Shown here: positions 1-8,200 of the stretch, in pieces
Position numbering within the stretch: the stretch's first letter is position 1
How the letters are laid out: the number at the start of each line of letters is the position of its first letter
NCBI GenBank assembly: GCA_946886405.1
Contig: CAMPIO010000126.1
Span: forward strand, 1 to 8,200
Origin: an uncultured Pseudoxanthomonas sp.
GTDB taxonomy: Bacteria; Pseudomonadota; Gammaproteobacteria; Xanthomonadales; Xanthomonadaceae
Direction: 5' to 3'
DNA: 8,200 bases
Translations under genes and position numbers: made by a program
The notes under the pieces: model-generated
Seen by the model: the letters and a program-made list of their open reading frames with translations, nothing else
What the model was told of the DNA's origin: nothing
Database searches by the model: none

Positions 1-451
1 CCGTCGGCAGCCCGGTGGCGACGGCTTGCACGGCATGCGCGGACGCAATGGCCTCCACGTGCCGTGCCCGCGGCGCACGCAGGCGGATCACGCGTTGCGC
101 ACCCGTTCCCTCCACCCGTACTGGCAGCAGGCCGGCAGCGCACTCCTGCACCAGCATCGCCGCGTCGGCGACCCGCCCGCTTTCCAGCGCGACCCAGGCG
201 GCTCCGACGCTGGGATGCCCGGCGAACGGCAGTTCCTGTCGCGGGGTGAATATGCGGATGCGGTAGCTGGCATCCGGCAAGGTGGGTGGCAGGAAGAAGA
301 TGGTTTCCGACAGGTTGGTCCATGCGGCGAATGCCTGCATACGGGCCGTCGTCCAGCCCGCCGCATCCATCACGACACCCAGTGGGTTGCCTGCACCGGG
401 CCGATCGGCGAATACGTCGACCTGCAGGTAATGGTGTGAGGTTCGTTGCAT
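1..451 (-). CDS. PhzF-family isomerase/epimerase, N-terminal part (3' end outside window)
   Basis: Reading the minus strand from the ATG at 451 gives 150 codons open to the window edge, so the gene is partial at its C-terminus. The protein shows the PhzF pattern: GNPLGVV at residues 21-27, NLSET at 46-50 holding the likely catalytic Glu49, YRIRIFTP at 63-70, and LPFAGHPSVGAAW at 74-86 with the conserved GHP histidine (His79). PhzF enzymes are cytosolic, cofactor-free isomerases with a diaminopimelate-epimerase fold; the family contains the phenazine enzyme PhzF and many members of unknown substrate. No phenazine genes are visible, so the substrate cannot be named. The ATG at 451 is the only plausible start: the frame is closed by TAG at 487-485 and no other start codon lies between. 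No convincing Shine-Dalgarno precedes it. It is divergent from lysAC across an 87-bp gap. The family is confident, the function unknown. Confidence 0.9.
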   Translation of the reverse strand, partial: MQRTSHHYLQVDVFADRPGAGNPLGVVMDAAGWTTARMQAFAAWTNLSETIFFLPPTLPDASYRIRIFTPRQELPFAGHPSVGAAWVALESGRVADAAMLVQECAAGLLPVRVEGTGAQRVIRLRAPRARHVEAIASAHAVQAVATGLPT

Positions 452-485
452 GCGGTACGGTCCGGTCGTGCGCGCGGGGTTCGGC

Positions 486-491
486 TAGAAT
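486..491 (+). promoter_or_regulatory. Possible -10 box (TAGAAT) for the lysAC operon
   Basis: TAGAAT matches five of six positions of the sigma-70 -10 consensus and stands out in very GC-rich surroundings. It lies 47 bp before the lysAC ATG, which would give a leader of about 40 nt. No good -35 hexamer is found at 16-18 bp spacing (the region reads tccggtcgtg), so this is a weak call based on position and the -10 alone. Confidence 0.4.
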
Positions 492-502
492 CGCGGCCTT
501 AC

Positions 503-519
503 GCCCGAAGGGTTCGGGC
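503..519 (+). promoter_or_regulatory. Perfect 7-bp inverted repeat with 3-nt loop in the lysAC leader
   Basis: GCCCGAA (503-509), loop GGG (510-512) and TTCGGGC (513-519) form a perfect stem. It sits between the putative -10 and the lysAC start codon and would lie near the 5' end of the lysAC transcript. There is no following T-run, so it is not a typical intrinsic terminator. It could act as an mRNA-stabilising hairpin, a protein-binding operator shared with the divergent phzF-like gene, or have no function. Confidence 0.45.
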
Positions 520-529
520 ATTCCCAGCC

Positions 530-535
530 ATTCTA
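530..535 (-). promoter_or_regulatory. Possible -10 box (TAGAAT) facing the phzF-like gene
   Basis: On the minus strand positions 535-530 read TAGAAT, the same hexamer as the plus-strand box at 486-491. It would give a leader of about 70 nt for the phzF-like gene. The -35 position at 17-bp spacing (558-553) reads GCAGAC, a poor match, and would fall inside lysAC. This is a weak call. Confidence 0.22.
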
Positions 536-538
536 TCC

Positions 539-3169
539 ATGCCTTCTGCCACGTCTGCGTCTGATCGTTGGATCGTCCTCAAGTTCGGCGGCACCTCGGT
601 GTCGCGTCGCCATCGCTGGAACACGATCGGTGCGCTGGCCAAGAAACGCATGGAAGAGAACGACGCCCGCATCCTCGTCGTGGTGTCGGCACTGTCCGGC
701 GTGACCAACGAACTGACCGCGATCGCCGACGGTGCCGCCGATAGTGCGGAGCGCGTGGCGACGCTGGAACAGCGGCACCGCGAGTTCATCGCCGAACTGG
801 AACTCGATGCGGACGCCGTACTGGGCGACCGCCTGACGGCACTGCGCAACCTGCTGGCCGATCCGCGTGCCCCGAGCCGCGCGCTGGACTGGCAGGCCGA
901 GGTGCTGGGACAGGGCGAACTGCTCTCCTCGACGATCGGCGTCGCCTACCTGCGCGCGCAGGGACTGGACTTCGGCTGGGTCGATGCGCGCCACTGGCTG
1001 CAGGCGAACTTCCTGCCCAACCAGAGTCCGTGGGCGCAGCGGCTGTCGGTGTCGTGCAGCACCGCGCCGGACCAGGACTGGCGGCGCGCGTTCGCGGGGC
1101 AGGCGAGCCGGATGCTGCTGACGCAGGGGTTCATCTCGCGGCATGCCGATGGCGGCACCGCCATCCTCGGTCGTGGCGGCTCGGACACGTCGGCGGCGTA
1201 TTTCGGTGCTCTGCTCGGCGCGCAGCGCGTGGAAATCTGGACGGACGTGCCGGGCATGTTCAGCGCCAATCCGCGCGAAGTGCCAGATGCGCGCCTGCTG
1301 ACGCGGCTGGACTATTACGAGGCGCAGGAAATCGCGACCACAGGCGCCAAGGTGCTGCATCCGCGTTCGATCAAGCCGTGCCGCGATGCCGGCGTGGCGA
1401 TGGCCATCCTCGATACCGAGCGGCCAGACCTGCCGGGCACGACGATCGACGGCAGCGCGGTGACGGTGCCCGGCGTGAAGGCGGTCAGCCGCCGCAACGG
1501 CATCGTACTGGTGTCGATGGAAGGCATCGGCATGTGGCAGCAGGTCGGCTTCCTGGCCGACGTGTTCGCCCGCTTCAAGAAGCATGGCCTGTCGGTGGAC
1601 CTGATCGGTTCGTCGGAGACCAACGTCACCGTGTCGCTGGATCCCAGCGAAAACCTGGTGAACACCGATGTGCTGGCCGCGCTGTCGGCCGACCTGGCGG
1701 AGATCTGCCGGGTCAAGGTGATCGCGCCCTGTACCGCGATCACCCTGGTCGGCCGTGGCATGCGCTCGCTGCTGCACAAGCTGTCGGACGTGTGGGCGAT
1801 GTTCGGCCGCGAGCGCGTGCATCTGATCTCGCAGTCGTCGAACGACCTCAACCTGACCTTCGTCATTGACGAGGCAGACGCCGACGGCATGCTCCCGTTG
1901 CTGCACGAGGCGTTGATCGAAAGCGGCGCAATGCCCGCCGATGAAGCCAGCGTGTTCGGCCCCAGCTGGCGCGAGATCAACGGTGCGGTGCGCCATCGTG
2001 GCGTGCGCTGGTGGAATGCGCCTGCGGCGCGCGACCGGTTGCTGTCGCTCGCGCAAGGTGAAACGCCGCGCTACGTCTACAACGTGGACGTGGTGCGTGC
2101 GCGTGCACGCGCGCTCGCGGGCATCGCCGCGGTCGATCGCCGTTTCTTCGCCATCAAGGCCAACTCACACCCCGCCATCCTGCGTGCGCTGGTGGAGGAA
2201 GGTTTCGGGCTGGAATGCGTCTCCCGTGGCGAACTGGAGCGCGTGTTCGAGGTGGCACCATCGCTGCCAATGGAGCGCGTGCTGTTCACGCCGAGCTTCG
2301 CACCGCGTGCCGAGTATGCGTTCGCGCTGGAGCGTGGCATCAACGTCACGCTCGACAACATTGAAGCGCTGCAGCAGTGGCCGGACGTGTTCCGTGGCCG
2401 CCGGCTGTGGCTGCGCGTGGACCTGGGTCGCGGCGACGGCCACCATGACAAGGTGAAGACGGGCGGCAAGAGTTCCAAGTTCGGTCTGCCGCTGGTCAAG
2501 CTGGGAGAATTCCTCACCGCCGCGCGTGCGCTGGAGGTCCGTGTCACCGGCCTGCACGCGCACCTCGGCAGTGGTGTGGAAAGCCCGCAGCACTGGAACC
2601 AGATCGCCGACGAGCTCGGCGGCCTGGCCGACCAGATCGGCACCATCGAGACCATCGACATCGGCGGTGGCCTGCCGATTCCGTATGCAGAGGGCGACGA
2701 ACCATTCGACCTGGCCGCGTGGGGCGAAGGCCTCGCGGCGATCAAGGCCGCCTATCCGGCCTACCAGCTGGTCATTGAGCCGGGCCGTTACCTGGTGGCC
2801 GAATCGGGCGTGCTGCTGGCGCAGGTGACGCAGGTCGTCGAGAAGCTGGGCATCCGTCGCGTCGGCAGCGATGCCGGCATGCATACGCTGATCCGCCCCG
2901 CGCTGTACGACGCCTGGCACGACGTGGCCAACCTGTCGCGGCTGGACGATGCGGCGCAGGAGCCGTTCGACGTGGTCGGCCCGATCTGCGAGTCGAGCGA
3001 CATCTTCGGCAAGCGCCGCAAGCTCGCGTCCGCGACCGCGGAAGGCGATGTGCTGCTGTTCTCCGATGCCGGTGCCTATGGTTACGTGATGGCCAGCCAT
3101 TACAACCTGCGGGGGTTGCCTGCGGAGGATGTGATTGATGGGGTGTCGGGCGATGTCACCGCGGGCTGA
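539..3169 (+). CDS. lysAC: Bifunctional aspartate kinase / diaminopimelate decarboxylase
   Basis: 876-residue cytosolic fusion joining the first step of the aspartate pathway (aspartate to aspartyl-4-phosphate, ATP-dependent) to the last step of lysine synthesis (meso-DAP to L-lysine plus CO2, PLP-dependent). Kinase domain, about 10-310: KFGGTS at 15-20, GRGGSDTSAA at 211-220 and TTGAKVLHPRS at 267-277. ACT regulatory region, about 320-470: GFLADVF at 337-343 and SSETNVTVSLD at 358-368. Decarboxylase domain, about 505-876: FFAIKAN with PLP lysine Lys540, HAHLGSG at 673-679, DIGGGLPIPY at 707-716, EPGRYL at 747-752, CESSDIFG with the active-site Cys817, and AGAYGY at 844-849. Both halves look intact. 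A TTG at 446 would add 31 residues, but ATG 539 starts just before the kinase homology, leaves room for the promoter and avoids overlapping phzF; no clear Shine-Dalgarno is seen. ACT domains suggest feedback inhibition, with lysine the likely effector (inference). Its 3' end overlaps the next gene. Confidence 0.95.
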   Translation: MPSATSASDRWIVLKFGGTSVSRRHRWNTIGALAKKRMEENDARILVVVSALSGVTNELTAIADGAADSAERVATLEQRHREFIAELELDADAVLGDRLTALRNLLADPRAPSRALDWQAEVLGQGELLSSTIGVAYLRAQGLDFGWVDARHWLQANFLPNQSPWAQRLSVSCSTAPDQDWRRAFAGQASRMLLTQGFISRHADGGTAILGRGGSDTSAAYFGALLGAQRVEIWTDVPGMFSANPREVPDARLLTRLDYYEAQEIATTGAKVLHPRSIKPCRDAGVAMAILDTERPDLPGTTIDGSAVTVPGVKAVSRRNGIVLVSMEGIGMWQQVGFLADVFARFKKHGLSVDLIGSSETNVTVSLDPSENLVNTDVLAALSADLAEICRVKVIAPCTAITLVGRGMRSLLHKLSDVWAMFGRERVHLISQSSNDLNLTFVIDEADADGMLPLLHEALIESGAMPADEASVFGPSWREINGAVRHRGVRWWNAPAARDRLLSLAQGETPRYVYNVDVVRARARALAGIAAVDRRFFAIKANSHPAILRALVEEGFGLECVSRGELERVFEVAPSLPMERVLFTPSFAPRAEYAFALERGINVTLDNIEALQQWPDVFRGRRLWLRVDLGRGDGHHDKVKTGGKSSKFGLPLVKLGEFLTAARALEVRVTGLHAHLGSGVESPQHWNQIADELGGLADQIGTIETIDIGGGLPIPYAEGDEPFDLAAWGEGLAAIKAAYPAYQLVIEPGRYLVAESGVLLAQVTQVVEKLGIRRVGSDAGMHTLIRPALYDAWHDVANLSRLDDAAQEPFDVVGPICESSDIFGKRRKLASATAEGDVLLFSDAGAYGYVMASHYNLRGLPAEDVIDGVSGDVTAG

Positions 3170-3640
3170 ATTCATCGGCCTCAGCCTGCTGGTTGCGACG
3201 ACGGTGCAGATCGGCGTTGTCGTCCTGTTGGCGGCGGACCGTCATGCGGGCATTCGCGACGTGGCGTTTGCCTTGCGGATGACGCCGGCTGCGCTGCTGG
3301 CGGCTGGCGTCGGGACATGGCTCGTCACCCGCTGGCACGCGCGTGCAATAGCGCGTGGCACGCAATGGAAGGCGGGTGGCATGACGCTGCGTGCGCTGCT
3401 GACCGTTTTCCTGTTGTTCCCGATCGCGCTGGGTATCTGGGTGGTGGTCTCGGCGGGCATCGACGCGATGGTCGCTGCCGCGCCCGGTAGCATGCGCGAG
3501 TCGTTGACCTGGTGGCCCCTCATCGTTCTTTACGGTGCACTGGCGGCAGTCATGTTCGGCGCCGTGCCCGGCTTTATTCTCGAATACTTCGCTTGTCGCC
3601 GATATCTGCGTCGCCAAGCCGTTCTTTCCACGGACCACGC

Positions 3641-3644
<4 letters not shown>
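3138..3644 (+). CDS. Small membrane protein of unknown function, four predicted helices
   Basis: 168 residues, not recognised. Four hydrophobic stretches look like membrane helices: about 12-33, 43-63, 84-112 and 123-152. Between helices 2 and 3 is a basic loop (TRWHARAIARGTQWK, 64-78) and the C-terminus is basic (CRRYLRRQ, 153-160), so both probably face the cytoplasm and the N-terminus is probably cytoplasmic too. No catalytic motif or cleavable signal peptide is seen. The start is set by GGAGG at 3124-3128, nine bases before ATG 3138; alternatives are TTG 3135 and ATG 3153. With ATG 3138 it overlaps the lysAC end by 32 bp in another frame. Its stop TGA shares ATGA with the murL start. Enclosed in a peptidoglycan precursor operon, it may have an envelope role, but that is inference from context only. 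Confidence 0.82.
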
Positions 3645-4976
<1,332 letters not shown>

Positions 4977-4996
<20 letters not shown>

Positions 4997-6380
4997 GGGG
5001 CGGCATGTCGCGCTGTGGGGGTGGGGGCGTGAAGGTCGCGCTGCGCATCAGGCGGTGCGTTCGCGCCTGCCCTCGTTGCCGCTGACCCTGTTCTGCAGCG
5101 AGGCGGAAGCGGCCGAAGCCACCGCGCTGGACGACGCAAATCTCTTTGTCGAAACTCAGGCGACGGCAGAGCGCCTCTCGGCGTTCGATGTCGTCATCAA
5201 GTCGCCGGGCATCAGCCCCAGCAGTCCGGCAGCATTGAGCGCCGCGGCGTCGGGGACGCGTTTCATCGGCGGTACCGGGCTGTGGTTCGCCGAACATGCG
5301 GGCGACGATGGCATTGTCCCCCGCACGTTCTGTGTCACCGGTACCAAGGGCAAGAGCACGACCACGTCGCTGCTCGCGCATCTGCTGCGTGCCTCGGGTC
5401 GTCGTACCGCGCTCGTCGGCAACATCGGACTGCCGCTGCTGGAAGTGCTGGATCCGCAGCCGGCGCCGGACGCCTGGGCCATCGAGCTGTCGAGCTACCA
5501 GACCGGCGACGTCGCCGCGAGTGGCGCGCACCCCGACATCGCGGTGGTGCTGAACCTGTTCCCCGAGCACCTCGACTGGCATGGCAGCGAAGCGCGCTAT
5601 ATCGAAGACAAGCTGAAGCTCGTCACCGGTGCGCATCCGCGCATCGCGGTGCTCAACGCAGCCGATCCGCGCCTGGCCGCGCAGGAGCTGCCGCACAGCG
5701 AGGTGCGCTGGTTCAACCGCGTGGACGGCTGGCACCTGCGCGAGGATGATCTTTATCGCGGCGATGTGTTCGTGATGGACACGCGCCCGTTGCCGCTGCC
5801 CGGGCGCCACAATCGCGGCAACCGGTGCGCGGTGCTGACCGCTCTGGAAGCCGCGGGCATTGACGCGCTGCCACTGGCCGCGCGCGCGCAGTCGTTCCTG
5901 CCGTTGCCCAACCGGTTGCAGGCGATGGGTACGCGCGACGGCATCGTCTGGGTCAACGACTCCATCAGCACCACGCCGCACGCGACGCTCGCCGCGCTGG
6001 ACTGCTTCGCAGGCCGGCGCATCGCGCTGCTGGTCGGTGGGCATGACCGTGGCGTGGACTGGTCGGATTTCGCGGCGCACATGCGCGACCGCGCGCCCGA
6101 CACGATCATCACGATGGGCGCCAACGGCCCGCGCATCCACGCGCTGCTGGCGCCTTTGGCGCTGGAGGCCGGCTTCACGCTGGTCGCCACCGAGATGTTG
6201 CCGGAGGCGGTTGCTGCCGCACGTGCCGCCTTGGGAGAAGAGGGCGTCGTGCTGCTGTCGCCCGGTGCACCCAGCTTCGGCCAGTACAAGGACTACGTGG
6301 CGCGCGGTCGCCATTTCGCGGAGCTGGCGGGCTTCGATCCGGAGACCATCACGGCGATTCCCGGACTCGGGATCGTCTGA
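4977..6380 (+). CDS. murD2: UDP-N-acetylmuramoyl-L-alanine--L-glutamate ligase MurD2
   Basis: 467-residue Mur ligase that adds L-Glu (not D-Glu) to UDP-MurNAc-L-Ala with ATP, making the MurL substrate. N-terminal UDP-binding domain about 1-115, with GWGREG at 15-20 and SPGISPSSP at 76-84. Central ATPase domain: P-loop [10 protein letters not shown] at 120-129, IELSSYQT at 169-176, [11 protein letters not shown] at 193-203 and NAADPR at 227-232. C-terminal domain: [11 protein letters not shown] at 276-286, LPNRLQ at 310-315, NDSISTT at 327-333, GGHDRGVDW at 354-362 and [13 protein letters not shown] at 428-440. The GTG start at 4977 has GGGAG (4965-4969) seven bases upstream and overlaps murL by 20 bp, indicating coupling. 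Ordinary D-Glu-adding MurD is the alternative; the adjacent murL and the changed glutamate-pocket residues favour MurD2. Confidence 0.9.
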
Positions 6381-6417
6381 CGCTTCGCGTTTCCACATCG
6401 GCCTGCACGCAGCGCCG

Positions 6418-6423
6418 TACACT
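6418..6423 (+). promoter_or_regulatory. Possible -10 box (TACACT) for the exported hydrolase gene
   Basis: In the 70-bp gap after murD2, TACACT lies 27 bp before the ATG and fits four of six positions of the -10 consensus. No convincing -35 is seen at standard spacing. It would allow independent expression of the hydrolase; read-through from the murD2 operon is equally possible, as no terminator is seen between them. Confidence 0.25.
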
Positions 6424-6450
6424 CCGCCGGTCCCCCATGAGGAGTCCGCT

Positions 6451-7233
6451 ATGCGTCTTCGCCTGCTACTGCCCTGCCTGCTCTCCCTGTTGTGGTCGCC
6501 TGCGTTGCTGGCGGCGCCGGTTGCCAAGCCGGTCGAATGGAAGATCGGCAGCGACACGTTCTCCGGTTATCTCGTCTACGACGACAGCGTGACGACGCCG
6601 CGCCCGGGGCTGGTGATGGTGCCCAACTGGAAGGGCGTCAATGAGTCCGCCATCGAGAAGGCGCACCTTGTCGCCGGCGACGACTACGTGGTGCTGGTTG
6701 CCGACGTCTACGGCAAGGGCATCCGCCCGAAGACGGATGCCGAAGCGGGCCCCGTCGCGACCGCGATGCGTGCCGACCGCCCGAAACTGCGGGCCCGCGT
6801 GCAGAAGGCGGTCGAGATACTGAAGCAGCAGCCCGCCACACTGGTGGACCCTGCGCGCATCGGCGCGTTCGGCTATTGCTTCGGCGGCAGCACGGTGCTG
6901 GAGCTGGTCCGTGCCGGCGATGCGCTGGCGGGCGTGGTCAGCCTGCATGGCGGGCTGGCGACCGACCTGCCAGCGGCGGGGCCGGTGAAGACGCCGGTAC
7001 TGGTGCTGAACGGTGGGGATGACAGTTACGTATCGGCTGCGGAAATCACCGCGTTCCAGGACGAGATGCGCAAGGCCGGCGCCGACTGGCAGTTCGTGAA
7101 CTTCAGCGGCGCGGTGCACTGCTTCGCAGAGTCCGATGCACAGAGCCCGCCGGGCTGCGTCTACCACGAGCGCTCGGCAAAGCGCGCCTACCGGATGATG
7201 GCGGACTTCTTCGGCGACATGTTCGCGAAGTGA
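6451..7233 (+). CDS. Exported dienelactone hydrolase family protein
   Basis: 260 residues with a signal peptide: MRLR, then a hydrophobic core (LLLPCLLSLLWSPALL) and AAP around 21-23, so cleavage near residue 21-22 and a periplasmic or secreted location. The rest is an alpha/beta hydrolase of the dienelactone hydrolase type: nucleophile elbow GYCFGG with Cys143, acid in LNGGDDSYV (Asp190 or Asp191) and AVHCF with His223. A Cys nucleophile rather than Ser is typical of the family. At the place where classical dienelactone hydrolase has Glu36, this protein reads PNWKGVN (58-64) without a Glu, so the chloroaromatic-pathway reaction should not be assumed; the substrate is unknown. The start is well set: GAGGAG at 6439-6444 is six bases before ATG 6451 and the signal peptide begins there. 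It follows murD2 by 70 bp and converges on ispB. Confidence 0.9.
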   Translation: MRLRLLLPCLLSLLWSPALLAAPVAKPVEWKIGSDTFSGYLVYDDSVTTPRPGLVMVPNWKGVNESAIEKAHLVAGDDYVVLVADVYGKGIRPKTDAEAGPVATAMRADRPKLRARVQKAVEILKQQPATLVDPARIGAFGYCFGGSTVLELVRAGDALAGVVSLHGGLATDLPAAGPVKTPVLVLNGGDDSYVSAAEITAFQDEMRKAGADWQFVNFSGAVHCFAESDAQSPPGCVYHERSAKRAYRMMADFFGDMFAK

Positions 7234-7240
7234 CGCAACG

Positions 7241-7258
7241 CGCGGGTCAGTGCCCGCG
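7241..7258. terminator. Possible bidirectional hairpin between convergent genes
   Basis: CGCGGG (7241-7246), a six-base loop and CCCGCG (7253-7258) form a perfect 6-bp GC stem between the hydrolase stop and the ispB stop; the loop begins with the ispB stop codon (TCA at 7247-7249 on the plus strand). A U-tract is nearly absent (TT only on the plus strand), so intrinsic termination would be inefficient. The position between convergent genes is the main support. Confidence 0.4.
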
Positions 7259-8200
7259 TTCCACCGCATAGCGCGCCAGGCCGCGCAGGGCGGCCAGCGC
7301 ATCTGATTCGGGCAGGCCCTCGAGGGCTTGCTCGGCCAGCGTCGCGTAGTGATGGGCGCGCTGGCGGCTGTAGTCGAGTCCGCCGGTCGCGCGTATCGCG
7401 GCCAGCACCTCGGGCATCGCGCCGGCATCGCCCTCTTGCACGATCACGCGCAGACGGTCTGCGGTGGGGGCATCGGAATGGCGGATGGCGTGGATCAGCG
7501 GCAGCGTCGCCTTGCCTTCGGCCAGATCGTCGCCGAGGTTCTTGCCCAGCGCGTCCGCGTCGGCGGTGTAGTCGAGCACGTCGTCGGCGATCTGGAAGGC
7601 ATAGCCCAGTGCCATGCCGTAGTCGTAGAGGTGGCGCTGGGTGGCTGCATCCGCACCCGACGCCATGGCGCCGAGCTGCGTGCCGGCGGCGAACAGGACA
7701 GCCGTCTTGCGCTCGATCACGCGCAGGTAGGCGGCTTCGTCGGTATCGGGGTTGTGGACGTGCAGCAACTGCAGCACTTCGCCTTCGGCGATGCGGTTGG
7801 TGGTGTCGGCCAGCAGGCGCATCACGTCCATGCGGTCCAGTTCCACCATCAGCTGGAAGCTGCGCGAGTACAGGAAGTCGCCGACCAGCACGCTGGGCGC
7901 GTTGCCCCACAGCGCATTGGCCGTGCGGCGGCCGCGGCGCAGGTCGGATTCGTCCACCACGTCGTCGTGCAGCAGGGTGGAGGTGTGGATGAACTCGACG
8001 ATGGCCGCCAGTTGGTGATGGTCCGGTGTGGTCGGACCGCAGGCCTGTCCGGCCAGGATGACCAGCATCGGCCGAAGGCGCTTGCCGCCTGCCGAAATGA
8101 TGTGGTCGGCGATCTGGTTGATCAGGACGACGTCGGATGCCAACCGGGCCCGGATCAGGGCGTCGACGGCTCCCATGTCGGCGCGGGCGAGCGACTGGAT
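7247..8200 (-). CDS. ispB: Octaprenyl (long-chain polyprenyl) diphosphate synthase, start codon just outside window
   Basis: Trans-prenyltransferase that elongates farnesyl diphosphate with isopentenyl diphosphate to make the ubiquinone side chain. Counting from an internal Met at 8176: GGKRLRP at 30-36; first Asp-rich motif DDVVDESDLRRGRRTAN at 71-87; GDFLYSR at 99-105; AEGEVLQL at 130-137; second Asp-rich motif FQIADDVLDY at 194-203; and GKNLGDDLAEGKATLP at 211-226. The residue five before the first Asp-rich motif is small (Ser66), as in long-chain rather than C15/C20 enzymes. The Met at 8176 aligns with an internal Met near residue 15 of E. coli IspB, and the frame stays open through IQSLARAD to position 8200, so the true start is probably a few codons outside. 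The exact chain length (C40 is expected in gammaproteobacteria) cannot be read from the sequence. Confidence 0.94.
   Translation of the reverse strand: MQSLARADMGAVDALIRARLASDVVLINQIADHIISAGGKRLRPMLVILAGQACGPTTPDHHQLAAIVEFIHTSTLLHDDVVDESDLRRGRRTANALWGNAPSVLVGDFLYSRSFQLMVELDRMDVMRLLADTTNRIAEGEVLQLLHVHNPDTDEAAYLRVIERKTAVLFAAGTQLGAMASGADAATQRHLYDYGMALGYAFQIADDVLDYTADADALGKNLGDDLAEGKATLPLIHAIRHSDAPTADRLRVIVQEGDAGAMPEVLAAIRATGGLDYSRQRAHHYATLAEQALEGLPESDALAALRGLARYAVERGH

Noticed and set aside
26..439. Plus-strand open frames over the first 440 bases as genes
   Set aside because: Their translations are Arg/Pro/His-rich with no family pattern, while the minus strand of the same stretch encodes a clear PhzF N-terminus.
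503..519. Intrinsic terminator or attenuator before lysAC
   Set aside because: The stem is perfect but no T-run follows and there is no leader peptide rich in Lys or Thr codons.
446..538. TTG at 446 as the lysAC start (907 residues)
   Set aside because: It would add 31 basic, unconserved residues, overlap the phzF start and include the likely promoter; ATG 539 begins just before the kinase homology.
452..538. Lysine riboswitch in front of lysAC
   Set aside because: The gap is 87 bp, too short for the known lysine aptamer, and shows only one simple hairpin.
533..2056. 507-codon minus-strand open frame inside lysAC
   Set aside because: His/Arg/Gln-rich translation with no recognisable domain, explained by the high GC third positions of the lysAC frame.
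2165..3175. 336-codon minus-strand open frame opposite the decarboxylase domain
   Set aside because: A compositional shadow of lysAC; no family motifs, and the plus frame has all decarboxylase motifs.
5860..6450. Long N-terminal extension of the hydrolase frame through the murD2 3' end
   Set aside because: The region is Arg/Ser/Trp-rich and encodes MurD2 in another frame; ATG 6451 has a strong ribosome binding site and starts a signal peptide.
7247..8176. Met at 8176 as the true start of ispB
   Set aside because: The frame remains open to 8200 and the preceding residues (IQSLARAD) match the usual N-terminal region of IspB, so the start is outside the window.

Overview
The window is GC-rich chromosomal DNA that looks like a member of the Xanthomonadaceae (Xanthomonas, Lysobacter, Pseudoxanthomonas or a relative). 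The main reasons are the fused aspartate kinase/diaminopimelate decarboxylase and the adjacent murL-murD2 pair, a combination known from xanthomonads. Genus cannot be fixed from the sequence alone. I see no mobile element, CRISPR array, tRNA or rRNA, and no stretch over 300 bases without a gene.

Layout, left to right. (1) 1-451, minus strand: the first 150 residues of a PhzF-family isomerase/epimerase whose 3' part lies outside the window. (2) 452-538: a divergent intergenic region with two facing TAGAAT boxes placed symmetrically around a perfect 7-bp hairpin. (3) 539-6380, plus strand: four tightly overlapping genes, namely lysAC (fused aspartokinase and DAP decarboxylase), an unrecognised small four-helix membrane protein, murL (ATP-dependent UDP-MurNAc-L-Ala-L-Glu epimerase) and murD2 (L-Glu-adding Mur ligase). 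The overlaps are about 32, 4 and 20 bp, so this is almost certainly one transcript with translational coupling. (4) 6451-7233, plus strand: an exported dienelactone-hydrolase-family protein with its own ribosome binding site after a 70-bp gap. (5) 7247-8200, minus strand: ispB (long-chain polyprenyl diphosphate synthase), convergent with the hydrolase and cut off at the window end just short of its start codon.

How the genes fit together. The overlapping block is a peptidoglycan precursor cluster. Aspartokinase commits aspartate to the pathway that yields meso-DAP (stem residue 3), and the decarboxylase half turns DAP into lysine. MurD2 and MurL supply stem residue 2: MurD2 attaches L-Glu to UDP-MurNAc-L-Ala and MurL then inverts it to D-Glu, which replaces the usual route of glutamate racemase followed by D-Glu-adding MurD. 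IspB makes the quinone side chain and is not obviously linked to the cluster. The most noteworthy items are the MurL/MurD2 route, the uncharacterised membrane protein locked between lysAC and murL by overlaps at both ends, and the symmetric dyad in the divergent promoter region.
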